Counted from the first letter of the stretch, positions 9,179 to 17,274 are shown. The stretch: DNA of 64,000 bases from Phaeobacter sp. B1627 (GCF_006265095.1 NZ_VCNK01000018.1:124001-188000); one strand, 5' to 3'. Numbers and translations are program-made. The notes: generated from the letters alone by a model not told the origin.

Positions 9179-9206
9179 GTGAATTTCCACAGCACTTCCC
9201 CGTCTC
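9179..9206 (+). promoter_or_regulatory. candidate ECF-sigma promoter for MATE-PLP-esterase operon
   Basis: GTGAATT (9179-9185), 15 nt, CGTCTC (9201-9206). It matches the divergent copy and the one at 13001. The leader to the MATE start would be about 220 nt and includes the 15-bp tandem repeat. Confidence 0.6.
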
Positions 9207-9280
9207 AACCTCGACCGCTCACCCTGGACTGCAACCTCCGGCCGCGGCGCCGGAACTTTTGAAGAGACCCTCCACTTGCC

Positions 9281-9339
9281 CCATTTGCCCCCGGCCTATT
9301 TGCCCTCGGCCCATTTGCCCTCGGCCCGTTTGCCTCCGG
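9281..9339 (+). repeat. 15-bp tandem repeat, about four units
   Basis: Units at 9281, 9296, 9311 and 9326 conform to CCATTTGCCCTCGGC with one to three changes each (the last is 14 bp). Degenerate copies continue to about 9425. The repeat lies in the proposed leader of the MATE operon. Because the unit is a multiple of three, the frame stays open and would read as Pro-Ile-Cys-Pro-Arg if translated. Confidence 0.85.
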
Positions 9340-9435
9340 AATGGCTGCGCCCCATCCATTTGCCATCCACGCGCCCATCCGATTGCCGACCCATTCGCCA
9401 GCCTGTGCGCCAGTCCATTTGTCAGAGCGTGGCCG

Positions 9436-10791
9436 ATGATGACGCCAATTGATCTGGGCAGCCCGGCCTTGCTGAAGACGCTGCTGCGCACGGCGCTGCC
9501 TGCTGTGGGCGGGCTGTCGATCAATGCCACCCATCAGGGGGTCGATGCCTTCTTCGTCGGACAGTTGGGGCCGGAGGCGCTGGCGGCGGTCAGCCTCGCC
9601 TTGCCCCTGACGGGGGTGACGGCTGCCATCGGCGTCGGGCTCGGGGTGGGCACAGCGGCAGCGGTTGCGCGCGCGCTCGGGCGGGCGGAGACATCGCAGG
9701 CGCGGCGGGCCGCAGGGCAGATTGCGTCGACGGCGATGGTGTTGTGCGTCTTTCTGGCGGTCTGTCTGGTGGCGCTGCTGTGGGGCATGCGCGGGCCGCT
9801 TCTGGACCTTCTCGGGGCCACGCAGACCGTGCGGGCGCCGGCTTCTGAATATCTGTCGGTGATGGTCTTCGCGGCCGGGTTCGGGATGGTTCAGATCCTG
9901 TGCGATTTCACCGCGATCGGCGAGGGGAACGCCCGCTTCAGCCTGGCAAGCCTGGTTCTGTGTTTTGGCCTGAACATGGCGCTCGATCCGGTGCTGATCT
10001 TCTGGTTTGGCTGGGGGGTGAAGGGCGCGGCACTGGCGACGGTCGCGGCACAGCTTGCCACGCTGGCGCTATACGCAATCTATTTTACCCGCGGTCGCGG
10101 CAGGATCCGGCTCACGCCGAGGTTGTCGTCCTCCTCCCTGTTGCGGCTATGGGAGGTGCTGCGCGTTGGCTTGCCGGAGGCGGGCTCTGTCCTGTTGGCA
10201 AGTGTTGCCTTCGTGCTGTTGTACCGTCTGGCCGGGAACCTGCAGGGGGCCGAGGGGCAGGCCGCGATGGGCATCGCTCTGCGGCTCTGGGTGCTCGCCT
10301 GCCTGCCGGTCGAGGGGTTCTGTCTTGGGGCGCAACCGGTTCTGGCCCATGCGGTCGGCGCAGGAGAGGGCAGGCGGCTCAGTCTGGCGGCCTTTTGGGT
10401 GGCGGCAATCGCGGTTGCCTGTGCCTTTCTGTTCATGGTGGCGGGGCTTGCGGTTCCGCTCCGTCTGGCTGGTCTCTTTGCACAGGATCCTGCAGTGCTG
10501 GCGCTTGCCGTTCCCGCCATCGGGGCATTGGCGCTGTCCCTGCCGGCAATGGCTTTGCGCCACGCGGCTCAAATCACCCTGCAGGCCACAGCCAGAGCTC
10601 GTCTGGCCGCTATTCTCGGCCTCGCACCGCTGGGCTGGCTGTTCCTGCCGGTGCTGATGCTCTCCACCTCTCTGCGCGGTTTCGACGGGCTTGCCGTCGG
10701 CCTTGCGACATCTGCGCTGCTGACCGGCATTGGCGCCGCCGTGATCCTGTGGCGGTTGCCACGCTTCTCCCTGAAAGGAATTCCCGCATGA
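9436..10791 (+). CDS. MATE-family efflux transporter (probable siderophore exporter)
   Basis: A 451-residue, 12-helix MATE (NorM-like) antiporter with two similar six-helix halves; the first begins LLRTALPAVGGLSINATHQG and the conserved FVGQLGPEALAAVSLA follows. Starts at 9436 or 9439 give normal family length. An in-frame upstream ATG at 9259 would add 59 residues of translated tandem repeat and is rejected. It overlaps the PLP-enzyme gene by 4 bp (ATGA). Position in the siderophore operon implies export of the apo-siderophore, a role MATE or MFS proteins fill in comparable clusters (inference). Confidence 0.9.
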   Translation: MMTPIDLGSPALLKTLLRTALPAVGGLSINATHQGVDAFFVGQLGPEALAAVSLALPLTGVTAAIGVGLGVGTAAAVARALGRAETSQARRAAGQIASTAMVLCVFLAVCLVALLWGMRGPLLDLLGATQTVRAPASEYLSVMVFAAGFGMVQILCDFTAIGEGNARFSLASLVLCFGLNMALDPVLIFWFGWGVKGAALATVAAQLATLALYAIYFTRGRGRIRLTPRLSSSSLLRLWEVLRVGLPEAGSVLLASVAFVLLYRLAGNLQGAEGQAAMGIALRLWVLACLPVEGFCLGAQPVLAHAVGAGEGRRLSLAAFWVAAIAVACAFLFMVAGLAVPLRLAGLFAQDPAVLALAVPAIGALALSLPAMALRHAAQITLQATARARLAAILGLAPLGWLFLPVLMLSTSLRGFDGLAVGLATSALLTGIGAAVILWRLPRFSLKGIPA

Positions 10792-11978
10792 AAGACCAGC
10801 ACACGCTTTGTGATATTCCCGCATCGAACCGGATGACGGCGGAGCTGATTGCCCCCCGGACCCCGATGCCCCATGACGCCAGTTCGGTGCCTATCTTCCA
10901 GACCTCGTCGTTTTTGTTCGACCGGTACGAGGACATGGCTGCGGTCTTCGCAGGCGAGTCCGAACGCTATATCTACACCCGCGGAGACAATCCCACCGTC
11001 GCCGAGCTCGAAAGTCTGATCGCCCGGATGGAGGGGGTTGACGCGGCGCGCGGATTTGCGTCGGGCATGGCGGCAATTGCCGCTGCGGTTCTGCCCTTTG
11101 TAGAGGCCGGCAGCCGCGTGGTCGCGGTCGAGAACCTCTATTCGGATGCCTTCCGCCTGTTTGAATGCGTGCTGAAAAAGTTCGGCGTCACCACCCAATA
11201 TGTCGACGGCACGGATACCCAGGCGGTGGTGGACGCGCTGCCGGGAGCCAGTCTGGTTTATCTGGAAAGCCCGACCTCATGGAGTTTCACCACACAGGAC
11301 CTGCGCGAAATCGGAGCGGCGGCCCGGGCGCAGGGGGTGATCTCTGTGATCGACAACAGCTGGGCCACACCGCTGTTTCAACGCCCGGCGGAATTCGGCA
11401 TCGACCTGATCGTGCATGCGGCCTCAAAATATCTGGCGGGTCATTCCGACACGATTGCCGGTCTGGTGGCGGGACCGAAATCCCTGATCGACCGGATCAA
11501 TCACGAAGCCTATCACTATCTCGGCGGCAAGATGTCTCCCTTCGATGCCTGGCTGGTCCTGCGCGGACTGCGAACCCTGCATCTGCGGATGTCGCGCCAT
11601 TCGCAGAACGGGCTGGCGCTGGGTCGGGCCCTGTCGGGGCATCCCGCAGTCACCCGGGTGCGCCATCCGGCGTTCGAGGCCAACCCGGGCAATGCCTGCC
11701 TGTCCGGATACGGCGGCCTGTTCGCTTTTGATCTGGAGGACAGTGTCGATATCGCCCGCTTCACCAATGCGCTCAAGGTGGTGAAGATCGGTGTCAGCTG
11801 GGGCGGGCCGGAGAGCCTGGTCATCCCGGCCCAGGCGGCGTTGGGGCTGTCGGGCGCGGCCAATGTGTTTCAGCGATTTGGCACTCCCGCCGGATCGGTG
11901 CGGCTTGCGGCGGGGCTTGAAAATGGCGATGCACTGGTAGAGGACGTGGTGACTGCCATCGAAGAGGCCCGGACGTGA
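10788..11978 (+). CDS. PLP-dependent Cys/Met-metabolism-family enzyme
   Basis: 396 residues, fold-type I PLP enzyme of the cystathionine gamma-synthase / methionine gamma-lyase / O-acylhomoserine sulfhydrylase family. Visible features: YTRGDNPT at 63-70 (phosphate-binding Tyr/Arg), Asp189 in VIDNSWATP that pairs with the pyridine nitrogen, and Schiff-base Lys214 in AASKYLAGHSD. It is coupled to MATE upstream and the esterase downstream by 4-bp overlaps, so it belongs to the siderophore operon. No such enzyme is needed for known trihydroxamates. It might make or modify the amino-acid or acyl unit (beta/gamma-elimination or replacement), or it could be a sulfur enzyme co-regulated with iron. 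Exact substrate unknown. Confidence 0.85.
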   Translation: MKDQHTLCDIPASNRMTAELIAPRTPMPHDASSVPIFQTSSFLFDRYEDMAAVFAGESERYIYTRGDNPTVAELESLIARMEGVDAARGFASGMAAIAAAVLPFVEAGSRVVAVENLYSDAFRLFECVLKKFGVTTQYVDGTDTQAVVDALPGASLVYLESPTSWSFTTQDLREIGAAARAQGVISVIDNSWATPLFQRPAEFGIDLIVHAASKYLAGHSDTIAGLVAGPKSLIDRINHEAYHYLGGKMSPFDAWLVLRGLRTLHLRMSRHSQNGLALGRALSGHPAVTRVRHPAFEANPGNACLSGYGGLFAFDLEDSVDIARFTNALKVVKIGVSWGGPESLVIPAQAALGLSGAANVFQRFGTPAGSVRLAAGLENGDALVEDVVTAIEEART

Positions 11979-12868
11979 CATTTGATACCCCGATAGATAC
12001 GCCGCTTGACCCCATGGTACCTGAGGGCGAGGTATGGACTGGCGCCCGCTGGTACGATCTGACTGATACTGACAGCGGTGCCATCCGGCGCGTTTTCATT
12101 TGGGTGCCTCCGGGCGATGCCCCGACAGAGGGCTGGCCTGTGCTGGTCCTGACCGACGGAAACGCGGTGATCGGCACCGCCATCGATGCCATGCGGGCGC
12201 AGGCCTGCTATCCGTCGGGCACCAATGTCGAATGGGGAGTTCTGGTCGCAGTCGGATACCCCACGCCGGATGCCTATGACCCGTTTCGCCGCAGCTGGGA
12301 TCTTGGCCCGCCGCCGGGGCAAAGCTATCCGCCCTTCTGGGAGGGGGGCGACGAGGTGCGCACGGGGGGCGGTGCGGAAATGGCGCGCTTCCTGCTGGAG
12401 CAGGTCCGCCCGTTCGTCGCCACCAAAGCGCCGATCAACCCGGCGCGTCAGGGGCTTTTTGGCCACTCCTTTGGCGGATTGTTCGCCCTTTGGCTGATGT
12501 TCACCCGCCCCGAGGCCTTCAGCCACTGGATCGCCGCCAGCCCTGCAATCACTTGGGAGGACAGCTTCCTGCTGGATCACCTGGCGCGGTTCGATCCCCG
12601 CGAACAGGCCATCTACGTCCATCTTTCGGCGGGCGAATGGGAGGGGGACCGACTTGCCCCCTTTCAGGAAGCGGCGGAAGATGCGGCAACCCGCCTGGCG
12701 GAAAAGGCAAAGACACGGACGCTGACCGCCGCGCAGGAAATGGCGGCTCAACTGGCGGACTATCCCGGTGTGAGGGCCGAATATGAAACCTATGCGGGTG
12801 AAAATCACATGTCGGTGCTCGCCGTGGCGGTCAACCGCGCGGTGCAAAAGGTCTTTGCCATCAGCTAG
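11975..12868 (+). CDS. siderophore esterase-like alpha/beta hydrolase (Fes/IroE type)
   Basis: 297 residues, putative-esterase family (Fes/IroE/BesA-like). The nucleophile is Ser165 in GLFGHSFGG and the likely catalytic His is His278 in AGENHMS. There is no signal peptide, so it is cytoplasmic. The start is GTG at 11975, inside a GTGA overlap with the PLP gene stop. Such esterases hydrolyse lactone siderophores after import to release iron. Its presence supports an ester-linked (macrolactone) product from the TE-bearing NRPS (inference). Confidence 0.88.
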   Translation: MTFDTPIDTPLDPMVPEGEVWTGARWYDLTDTDSGAIRRVFIWVPPGDAPTEGWPVLVLTDGNAVIGTAIDAMRAQACYPSGTNVEWGVLVAVGYPTPDAYDPFRRSWDLGPPPGQSYPPFWEGGDEVRTGGGAEMARFLLEQVRPFVATKAPINPARQGLFGHSFGGLFALWLMFTRPEAFSHWIAASPAITWEDSFLLDHLARFDPREQAIYVHLSAGEWEGDRLAPFQEAAEDAATRLAEKAKTRTLTAAQEMAAQLADYPGVRAEYETYAGENHMSVLAVAVNRAVQKVFAIS

Positions 12869-12988
12869 CCGGCAGGCCGCCCGACGGTCGCGGCCATGCG
12901 AAGTTCGCGGGTTTCCGGTATGACGGAAATCCGTGGCGCGGCCAGGCAATATGGCGATTGCCGCCGGGCCAAAAAAATCTCAAGATAA

Positions 12989-13004
12989 TCACGTTTTATC
13001 GTGA
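12989..13004. promoter_or_regulatory. 16-bp palindrome upstream of the acyltransferase gene
   Basis: TCACG-TTTTAT-CGTGA, a perfect 5-bp inverted repeat overlapping the first bases of the proposed -35 element at 13001. It could be a repressor operator controlling the second biosynthetic operon. No regulator family is assigned. Confidence 0.35.
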
Positions 13005-13028
13005 ATTTCCCCTGTCCTCCTTCGTTTT
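13001..13028 (+). promoter_or_regulatory. candidate ECF-sigma promoter for acyltransferase-monooxygenase operon
   Basis: GTGAATT (13001-13007), 15 nt, CGTTTT (13023-13028). This is the third copy of the motif, 52 nt before the GTG start at 13080. The conserved block extends to TCC after GTGAATT, as at 9179. Confidence 0.58.
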
Positions 13029-13079
13029 ATTGATGAGCCTGCGCATTGGGCCAGGCATCAACGAACGGAGGATTTCCCC

Positions 13080-14153
13080 GTGTCTCTGGATACCACTGTT
13101 GCCGTGGAGTTGCCCTGTTGGGCCAGGCGGAACGGCGACCGCGTAACTGTTTTCGAACAGGGCACCCGACTGGAGCTTGAGGTTTGCGATGCAGGCGGCG
13201 GGCGGCTGGAGCTCTTGCCGCCCAAGATGGGGAGTGCAACCCTTGCGGGAACACTGGCCGCCTGTGAAGCTCTGTCGAACCACAACAGCGGCGAGGTGTT
13301 GATCGTCTTGAACCGGGACGGGTGGCAGGCGTTGGAAGCCGACCTCCTGCGCCGTGGCGCGGCTCAGGTTCTGGACGCTGACCGGCTGGCTGTGTTCCCT
13401 GAACTGCTGTGGCAGCTCCCGGATCTATGGTTGCCGGACCGCCAAATCGGATTTCCGCAGGTGATGGTGGCGGGGCCGCACGGGCAGCATCCACTGCGCC
13501 CGCCAAAGGGGCAGGGGCTTTTGTATCATCGCTATATTCCCTGGCTCGATCAGGTGTTCTCGCTGCGGGCGTTGGACGGTGACGCGGATCTGGACCTGTT
13601 CCATCGCTGGATGAATGATGAAAGGGTCGCCGCCTTTTTCGAGGAGGCCGGCTCGCTGGATCAGCATCGGGCCTATCTGGCGCGGATGGCGCAGGATCGG
13701 CATATGATGCCGGTGCTTGGCTGCCTGTCCGGCCGCCCGTTTTGCTATTTCGAACTCTACTGGGCCCGCGAAAACCGCGTGGGCGCCCATTACGATGCGG
13801 GCCATTGGGACCGGGGATGGCATGTGCTGGTGGGCGATGACACGGCGCGCGGCGCTGATTTCATCACCGCCTGGCTGCCGTCCCTGATGCACTACATGTT
13901 CCTGTCGGAGCCGCGCAGCCAGGCCTTGGTCGGAGAGCCGGCCGCAAGTCATGATCAGCAGTTGCGAAACCTGACCAGGGCCGGGTTCGCCAAGGTCAAA
14001 GAGTTTGATTTCGCACATAAAAGAGCAGTGCTGGTGCGGTTGGAACGGGACTATTTTTTCAAGGCCCGTCTCTGGGCGCGACCGGCGCCGGACGAGCCCG
14101 GCCGTCCCCTGCAGCTATCCCTTTCCGCCCTTCTGAATTCCGGAGATGAGTGA
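13080..14153 (+). CDS. siderophore N-acyltransferase (IucB/AlcB/VbsA family)
   Basis: 357 residues. The C-terminal GNAT domain (about 165-345) carries the family signature: FHRWMNDERVAAFF, YFELYWARE, the DRGWHVLVGDD acyl-CoA site and EFDFAHKRA. The N-terminal about 150 residues are the usual extension of hydroxamate acyltransferases. It should acylate the N-hydroxyl amine made by the adjacent monooxygenase, giving the hydroxamate. The start is GTG at 13080 with CGGAGGA 7 nt upstream. Its stop overlaps the next start by 1 nt (TGATG). Confidence 0.9.
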   Translation: MSLDTTVAVELPCWARRNGDRVTVFEQGTRLELEVCDAGGGRLELLPPKMGSATLAGTLAACEALSNHNSGEVLIVLNRDGWQALEADLLRRGAAQVLDADRLAVFPELLWQLPDLWLPDRQIGFPQVMVAGPHGQHPLRPPKGQGLLYHRYIPWLDQVFSLRALDGDADLDLFHRWMNDERVAAFFEEAGSLDQHRAYLARMAQDRHMMPVLGCLSGRPFCYFELYWARENRVGAHYDAGHWDRGWHVLVGDDTARGADFITAWLPSLMHYMFLSEPRSQALVGEPAASHDQQLRNLTRAGFAKVKEFDFAHKRAVLVRLERDYFFKARLWARPAPDEPGRPLQLSLSALLNSGDE

Positions 14154-15475
14154 TGACCGATCAAGAAAAAATTCACGATGTAATTGGTGTCGGCTTTGGC
14201 CCGTCCAACCTCGCACTCGCCATTGCGCTGAAGGAACGCAATGCGGCGCTGGATGCGATCTTCCTCGAAGCCAAGGACAGCTTCGCCTGGCATCCTGACA
14301 TGCTGCTCGACAATTCCGATATGCAGGTGTCCTTTATCAAGGATCTGGTGACGCTGCGCAATCCGGCCAGCCCGTATTCCTTCCTCAGCTACCTGCACGC
14401 GAAGGGACGCATGGAGCGGTTTGTGAACCGCAAGACCTTCTTTCCCAGCCGTCACGAATTCAACGACTATTTCACCTGGGCGGCAGCGCACCATCAGGAC
14501 TATTGCCACTACAATCAAAGCGTTGTGCGGGTGGCCCCGGTGCAGGGACCAAATGGTGCGGTGGAGCTTCTGGACGTGGTCTCGGAGGATCCTGCAGGTG
14601 TTCAGACCCGGCGCCGGACCCGGGATCTGGTGCTGGCTGTCGGTGGCAGGCCCAATGTGCCGGAGGTCTTTTCCGAACTGCGGGGCCACCCGGCGGTGGT
14701 GCACAGCTCCGCCTATCTCAGCACCGTGAAGCCGAGGTTGGCGGCGTCCGGCCGTCCTCTGAAGGTGGCCGTCATCGGGTCGGGGCAAAGTGGCGCCGAG
14801 ATCTTTTGGGATCTGGCAAACGATGTCGCCCGTCCGGAGGTGGATTTCATCTTTCGCAGCCACGCGCTGAAACCGTCGGACGACAGCCCCTTCGTCAACG
14901 AGATCTTTGACGCAGGCTTCACCTCCTATGTGTTCAATCAGCCGCCTCAGCGCCGCGCAGCGGTTCTGGCTGAATATGCCAATACCAACTATTCGGTGGT
15001 TGACGGTGATCTGATCGAACAGATTTACGGGCTGTTTTACGAACAGGACGTGGTCGGCGGCAACAGCCACGCCCTCCTGCGCAGCACGCGTGTCGTTGCA
15101 GCCGAGTCGGGGCCTGCGCCAGAAACCGGGCAGCATCCGCAGGTGGAGCTCCTGCTCGCTCCGGTGGAGGGGGGCGAGGAGCTGCGCTGCCGCTATGATC
15201 TCGTCATCCTCGCCACCGGGTTCAGGCGCCGCCTCGGAGAGACGTTGCTGGCAGGTCTCGAAGAGTTCCTGACCGGTGTTGAAACCGACCGAGGCTACCG
15301 GATTGGCACCACTGCGGGATTCGGGCCTCGGATCTTCCTGCAGGGCTATAGCGAAAACACCCACGGACTGAGCGATACGCTGTTGTCGGTTCTGCCTGTG
15401 CGCGCGGATGAGATCGCCAGTGGGCTGATGTCGCCCCGGGACAAGGATCGCCAATTGCTGACCGCAGCAGAATAA
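14153..15475 (+). CDS. L-ornithine/L-lysine N-monooxygenase (siderophore)
   Basis: About 440 residues, class B flavin N-hydroxylating monooxygenase (PvdA/SidA/IucD/VbsO). It has the FAD-binding GVGFGPSNLALA near the N-terminus, the NADPH motif VIGSGQSGAE around residue 205, and the C-terminal LATGFRRRL signature. It makes N5-hydroxyornithine or N6-hydroxylysine, the first committed hydroxamate step. The length and the SFIKDLVTLRNPASPYSF segment fit the ornithine-type enzymes slightly better (inference). ATG 14153 is preferred over GTG 14150, with CGGAG 7 nt upstream. Confidence 0.93.
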   Translation: MTDQEKIHDVIGVGFGPSNLALAIALKERNAALDAIFLEAKDSFAWHPDMLLDNSDMQVSFIKDLVTLRNPASPYSFLSYLHAKGRMERFVNRKTFFPSRHEFNDYFTWAAAHHQDYCHYNQSVVRVAPVQGPNGAVELLDVVSEDPAGVQTRRRTRDLVLAVGGRPNVPEVFSELRGHPAVVHSSAYLSTVKPRLAASGRPLKVAVIGSGQSGAEIFWDLANDVARPEVDFIFRSHALKPSDDSPFVNEIFDAGFTSYVFNQPPQRRAAVLAEYANTNYSVVDGDLIEQIYGLFYEQDVVGGNSHALLRSTRVVAAESGPAPETGQHPQVELLLAPVEGGEELRCRYDLVILATGFRRRLGETLLAGLEEFLTGVETDRGYRIGTTAGFGPRIFLQGYSENTHGLSDTLLSVLPVRADEIASGLMSPRDKDRQLLTAAE

Positions 15476-15483
15476 TATTTGAT

Positions 15484-15513
15484 CCGCCCGCCGGGAGTGA
15501 CCTCTGCGGGCGG
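15484..15513 (+). terminator. hairpin terminator after the monooxygenase
   Basis: Stem CCGCCCGC/GCGGGCGG (8 bp) with a 14-nt loop, followed by GTTCTT. It separates the biosynthetic operon from the sigma-factor gene. Confidence 0.55.
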
Positions 15514-15573
15514 GTTCTTGGCGGGCGCAGGTCAAGGCGCGGCCCATTTCACGGTCTGTTTGCAAAGTTATAT

Positions 15574-15677
15574 TTGACCTGGTTGAGCCAATCCGGCATA
15601 GAGGCACTGCAACCAATGGTAATGTATACCTAAGGCAGTTCCCCAATAAGTAGAATTCGTGTCGGGCAGTGCCCGAC
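15574..15677 (+). promoter_or_regulatory. promoter and leader of the ECF sigma gene
   Basis: A sigma70-like TTGACC (15574-15579), 17 nt, CATAGA (15597-15602). Just downstream is a small inverted repeat GGTA-N5-TACC (15618-15630), a possible operator. The leader ends with a 7-bp hairpin GTCGGGC-AGT-GCCCGAC (15661-15677), 20 nt before the chosen start. The GTGAATT-N15-CGT motif is absent here, consistent with iron control by a housekeeping-promoter repressor rather than autoregulation (inference). Confidence 0.35.
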
Positions 15678-15697
15678 CCTATGCCCTTGGAAGAACC

Positions 15698-16255
15698 ATG
15701 TCACACTGCACTTCGTTGCCGGTTTGCGAAATCCTCGTAGGTGAACTGATTTCGCGCCGGAAACTGCACCTTTCCCACGCCTTGAAATATGTCGGTCGCC
15801 CGGACGCGGCCGAAGATATACTGCAAAACACGGCGCTGAAATGCCTGAGCAGCCCGCCGCAGACCCCGCCGGATAGCCCGCGCTGCTATGTGTCCAGAAT
15901 GGTGCGCAACGCCGCGATCGATTATCTGCGAAAACACGCAAGAGAGGTCTCGACCTCCTTTGAGGAGGAGGGGCAGCTGGCCAGGGCGGGAACGACCTCG
16001 CTGTGCGGGCATGTGTGTCTGGAGGACAAACAGGAACTGGCCGCCGTGGCGCGGGCGCTCTCGCGTCTTCCGGCCCGCAAGAGGGATGCCTTCCTGCGGC
16101 ACAGGCTGTCAGAGGTGCCGCAGAAGCGGATCGCCGAAGAGCTGAAGGTGTCGCGGGCATTGATCAACGTCATGATCAAACAGGCTGACCGCCACTGTGC
16201 GATGGCGTTGACGGAGGGAGACGCGGCCTATGGCGCACAATTCTTTGCGCAATAG
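15698..16255 (+). CDS. ECF-family RNA polymerase sigma factor (FecI/RpoI/PvdS-like)
   Basis: 185 residues with sigma region 2 (HALKYVGRPDAAEDILQNTA, then MVRNAAIDYLRKHARE) and region 4 (LSRLPARKRDAFLRHRL, then a helix-turn-helix RIAEELKVSRALINVMIKQA). The ATG at 15698 has GGAAG close upstream; a GTG at 15659 would read through the leader hairpin. No FecR-like anti-sigma gene is adjacent and the receptor lacks an STN domain, so it is probably controlled by its own transcription, as RpoI and PvdS are. Proposed targets are the three GTGAATT-N15-CGT promoters in this locus. Confidence 0.88.
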   Translation: MSHCTSLPVCEILVGELISRRKLHLSHALKYVGRPDAAEDILQNTALKCLSSPPQTPPDSPRCYVSRMVRNAAIDYLRKHAREVSTSFEEEGQLARAGTTSLCGHVCLEDKQELAAVARALSRLPARKRDAFLRHRLSEVPQKRIAEELKVSRALINVMIKQADRHCAMALTEGDAAYGAQFFAQ

Positions 16256-16414
16256 GGCGTGTGCCACTCCTTCCTGCCTGCCTCTATATATCTCTCTCTA
16301 GCCGCACCGATCGAGATGGTCTGTCGCCGTCTGAGCGCGCAGGCCGAGCTCAGGCTTGCTGCTTCCGCCGGAACATGATTTGTCATCGCGCAACTGATGA
16401 TGGAGGACGGCGGA

Positions 16415-17257
16415 ATGGATCTGGAAATGCTGAAGCGGATTGCAGAGGCGATGGAGCGTATGGCGCCTGCGCCACTCTCGACGCCGGAATTTTCAGCAGC
16501 GTCGGGGTTCGTCTGGCATGTGGCCCCGGACCGGTTGGAACCGGTGCCGGAGATCAGCCGGGTTGACCTGAACCTTTTGCTGGGGATCGACCGGTCCCGC
16601 GATACATTGCTGGAGAATACCCGTCGGTTCGCGGCCGGACATGCGGCAAACAATGCCCTGTTGTGGGGCGCGCGCGGGATGGGAAAGTCGTCTTTGGTGA
16701 AGGCGATCCATGGCGCGCTGGCTGTCGATTTCCCAGAGCTGAAATTGGTGGAGCTGCAACGCGAGGATCTGCCGACGGTGGCGCGGCTTCTGAATCATCT
16801 CCGTGGGGCGCCTTACCGCTTCATTCTGTTCTGTGACGATCTGTCGTTCAGCCACGACGACCAACATTACAAGAGCCTGAAGGCGGTGTTGGACGGAGGC
16901 ATTGAAGGGCGGCCGGAGAACGTGGTGTTCTATGCGACCTCCAATCGCCGCCATCTGATGCCGCGCGATATGATCGAGAATGAACGCTCCTCTGCGATCA
17001 ACCCGGCCGAGGCCGTGGAGGAAAAGGTCTCCCTGTCTGACCGGTTCGGGCTGTGGCTCGGGTTTCATCCCTGCAACCAGGATGCCTATCTGGCAATGAT
17101 TGACGGCTATTGCGAGGCCTATGGGCTGACGGTCGATGCCGAAGAGCTGCGGGCGGAGGCCATCGAATGGCAGGCCACACGGGGCGCGCGTTCGGGCCGG
17201 GTGGCCTGGCAGTTCTTCACCGATCTGGCGGGGCGACACGGGGTTTCTCTGCGCTGA
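16415..17257 (+). CDS. DUF815-family AAA ATPase
   Basis: 280 residues, DUF815 (P-loop ATPase of unknown role). Walker A is WGARGMGKSSL, Walker B FILFCDDLSF, then sensor-like YATSNRRHL and the characteristic SLSDRFGLWLGFHPC. I chose ATG 16415 because GGAGG at 16402-16406 is 8 nt upstream; ATG 16397 is also in frame. It is a single gene after the siderophore block, probably outside it. Function unknown beyond nucleotide binding. Confidence 0.9.
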   Translation: MDLEMLKRIAEAMERMAPAPLSTPEFSAASGFVWHVAPDRLEPVPEISRVDLNLLLGIDRSRDTLLENTRRFAAGHAANNALLWGARGMGKSSLVKAIHGALAVDFPELKLVELQREDLPTVARLLNHLRGAPYRFILFCDDLSFSHDDQHYKSLKAVLDGGIEGRPENVVFYATSNRRHLMPRDMIENERSSAINPAEAVEEKVSLSDRFGLWLGFHPCNQDAYLAMIDGYCEAYGLTVDAEELRAEAIEWQATRGARSGRVAWQFFTDLAGRHGVSLR

Positions 17258-17274
17258 CATACGGTCAGTCGCAC

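Larger units (their letters stand above)
9094..9435. other. divergent regulatory and repeat region between MbtH and MATE genes
   Basis: This 342-bp gene-free stretch holds two divergent copies of the proposed ECF promoter motif, at 9124-9151 (minus) and 9179-9206 (plus), only 27 bp apart. They are followed by a 15-bp tandem repeat (9281-9339) that decays into scattered CCATTTGCC-like words up to about 9425. No conserved protein is encoded, although the repeat is open in frame with the MATE gene. Confidence 0.6.
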
